A stretch of DNA of 64,000 nt. Origin: Sulfurospirillum cavolei (lineage in GTDB: Bacteria > Campylobacterota > Campylobacteria > Campylobacterales > Sulfurospirillaceae). Below the pieces are notes generated by a model, which was given only the letters and a program-made list of their open reading frames with translations, made no database searches and was not told the origin of the DNA. Below are positions 62,624-64,000 of the stretch, piece after piece. Position 1 is the first letter of the stretch. Each line of letters starts with the position of its first letter. The stretch lies in contig NZ_AP014724.1 of NCBI RefSeq assembly GCF_001548055.1, positions 1,302,001 through 1,366,000 on the forward strand, read 5' to 3'. Both the position numbers and the translations under genes were made by a program.

Positions 62624-63850
62624 ATGAAAAAAAATGTCAAAAAAGTGGTTTTAGCATACTCCGGAGGACTTGATACCAGTATTATTTTAAAATGGCTCCA
62701 AGACGAGTACCAATGTGAGGTCGTCACGTTTACCGCCGACATCGGTCAAGGCGAAGAGTTGGAACCGGCACGCAAAAAAGCGATCTCTTTGGGCATTAAA
62801 CCCGAAAATATTTTTATCGAAGACTTAAAAGAAGAGTTTGTAAGAGATTACGTTTTCCCGATGTTTAGAGCCAACGCGATTTACGAAGGAGAGTATCTTT
62901 TGGGTACGTCTATCGCGCGTCCTTTAATCGCAAAACGCCAAGCGCAAATCGCGGCAATGGTCGGAGCCGATGGCGTAAGTCACGGTGCAACGGGTAAAGG
63001 AAACGATCAAGTACGCTTCGAGATGGGTTATCTTAGTATGAATTCCGATCTTGTGATTATCGCTCCTTGGAGAGAATGGGATCTAAATTCACGCGAGAAA
63101 TTATTGGCGTATGCCGAGAAAAACGGTATCAGCATTGAGAAAAAGCCGGGTAAATCGCCTTATTCGATGGATGCGAATTTATTGCATATCTCTTATGAAG
63201 GATTGGTGCTTGAAAATCCTGCCGCCGAACCGGAAGAAGACATGTGGCGATGGACGGTAAGTCCCGAAAAAGCACCCGATCAATCCGAAGTGATTGAACT
63301 CACGTACGAGAAAGGCGATCCGGTCGCACTTAACGGCGAAAAGCTTTCTCCTGCAACGATGCTTTCTAAGCTCAATACTCTTGGATGCAAACACGGCATC
63401 GGACGTATCGATATCGTCGAAAATCGCTTTGTCGGTATGAAAAGTCGAGGTTGCTACGAAACTCCGGGCGGTACGATTATGCTTCGTGCCCACAGAGCGA
63501 TCGAGAGCATTACGTTAGACCGTGAAGCGGCGCATTTTAAAGATGAGTTGATGCCGCGCTACGCGAAAACAATTTACAACGGCTTTTGGTTTTCGCCCGA
63601 ACGCGAAATGATGCAAGCGGCGATCGATAAATCGCAAGAAGGCGTCAACGGCACGGTAAGATTGAAACTTTACAAAGGTAACGTGTCGGTCATCGGCAGA
63701 GATTCTAAAACCAACAATCTCTTCAACGAAGCCTTTTGTACCTTTGAAGAAGATGAAGTTTACAACCAAAAAGATGCGGCGGGGTTTATTAAACTCAATG
63801 CGCTTCGTTTTATTATTAGCGGTAAAAATAGAAAAAAACAAGGAAATTAA
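62624..63850 (+). CDS. argG: argininosuccinate synthase
   Basis: A 408-residue ATP-dependent ligase joining citrulline and aspartate in arginine synthesis. PP-loop [27 protein letters not shown] and [17 protein letters not shown] are diagnostic. ATG 62624 follows GAGGA and matches the family start; the longer frame (62525) covers the promoter region. Confidence 0.95.
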   Translation: MKKNVKKVVLAYSGGLDTSIILKWLQDEYQCEVVTFTADIGQGEELEPARKKAISLGIKPENIFIEDLKEEFVRDYVFPMFRANAIYEGEYLLGTSIARPLIAKRQAQIAAMVGADGVSHGATGKGNDQVRFEMGYLSMNSDLVIIAPWREWDLNSREKLLAYAEKNGISIEKKPGKSPYSMDANLLHISYEGLVLENPAAEPEEDMWRWTVSPEKAPDQSEVIELTYEKGDPVALNGEKLSPATMLSKLNTLGCKHGIGRIDIVENRFVGMKSRGCYETPGGTIMLRAHRAIESITLDREAAHFKDELMPRYAKTIYNGFWFSPEREMMQAAIDKSQEGVNGTVRLKLYKGNVSVIGRDSKTNNLFNEAFCTFEEDEVYNQKDAAGFIKLNALRFIISGKNRKKQGN

Positions 63851-63887
63851 GGCATTACAATGCCGATGATCTCCGAAAGATACGTCG

Positions 63888-64000
63888 ATGAGTCAATTAT
63901 ATCTGCAAGAGATTGAAAGAAGCCACGAAATAAGTCCGGAAGAGTTACATGTACTTCTTCTAGCAAGGGCAAAAGGTCGTGTTTCGTTTTGGTTAATCGA
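63888..64000 (+). CDS. probable rhodanese-domain protein, 5' part only
   Basis: The first 37 codons of a plus-strand gene: MSQLYLQEIERSHEISPEELHVLL, then AKGRVSFWLI running off the edge. SPEEL...FWLID is how many rhodanese (sulfurtransferase) domains begin. It is 37 bases past argG. Function beyond the domain cannot be judged. Confidence 0.5.
   Translation, partial: MSQLYLQEIERSHEISPEELHVLLLARAKGRVSFWLI

Overview
The window reads as a chromosomal segment of a campylobacterotal (epsilonproteobacterial) bacterium, most like Sulfurospirillum. This rests on gene content and style: a Tat-dependent Fe-S/NrfD respiratory reductase with its own two-component system, AcnB, a very long FlgL, a RibBA with a degenerate second domain, rpoN beside lptB, and Campylobacter-type promoters (T-run, TTTTTTGC, then TATAAT). 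The genus is inferred from sequence style, not proven. The palindrome TTACATGTAA occurs at least 18 times, far above chance.

Layout. 1-13.4 kb: housekeeping DNA with a TtrB-like Fe-S subunit and the start of an NrfD-like subunit, a response regulator/histidine kinase pair, SlyD-type isomerase, acnB, ftsK, flgL (with a likely sigma-54 promoter), HU and a PiT phosphate transporter. 13.4-17 kb: decayed DNA with a broken EF-hand/RTX-like giant-protein gene, an IS3-family element (copy 1) and a truncated small gene. 17-27.3 kb: a lipid-metabolism block on the minus strand: an ynbA/ynbB/plsC/ynbC/ynbD-like operon followed by arsR-aas-lplT, plus an amidohydrolase upstream. 27.4-32.1 kb: a divergent pair of paralogous membrane-anchored proteins, a META-domain lipoprotein, a KefB-type antiporter, ribBA, and tRNA-Gln and tRNA-fMet behind a perfect consensus promoter.

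32.2-54.1 kb: a Mu-like prophage. Tail, lysis and dam genes (P2-like tail module V-W-J-I-H-FI-FII-E/E'-T-U-X-D, holin candidates, lysin, nested Rz/Rz1) run leftward. Mu-type head genes (gp37-like, protease, decoration, capsid, gp36, gp27, terminase, portal, gp30, G) run rightward from a 162-base divergent control region. A Mor-family activator and the 3' part of a GemA-like gene mark the early region. That region is cut off by the second IS3-family copy (54.09-55.38 kb), and no transposase, repressor or MuB is seen, so the prophage looks defective. The two IS copies are inverted and enclose about 38 kb.

55.4-64 kb: a decayed Lcl/DUF1566-like fragment, an anchored coiled-coil protein, then housekeeping genes: a small coiled-coil ORF with bpt, a J-domain protein, the operon S4 protein-trpD-tsaE-lptB-rpoN on the minus strand, argG, and the start of a probable rhodanese gene.

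The most interesting candidate system is the 17-26 kb lipid block. Its predicted activities (acyl transfer to phosphatidate, CDP-diacylglycerol formation, alcohol-phosphate transfer with an altered active-site motif, a phosphatase, a hydrolase-methyltransferase fusion, acyl re-attachment and a lysolipid flippase) form a plausible self-contained route to an unidentified phospholipid.
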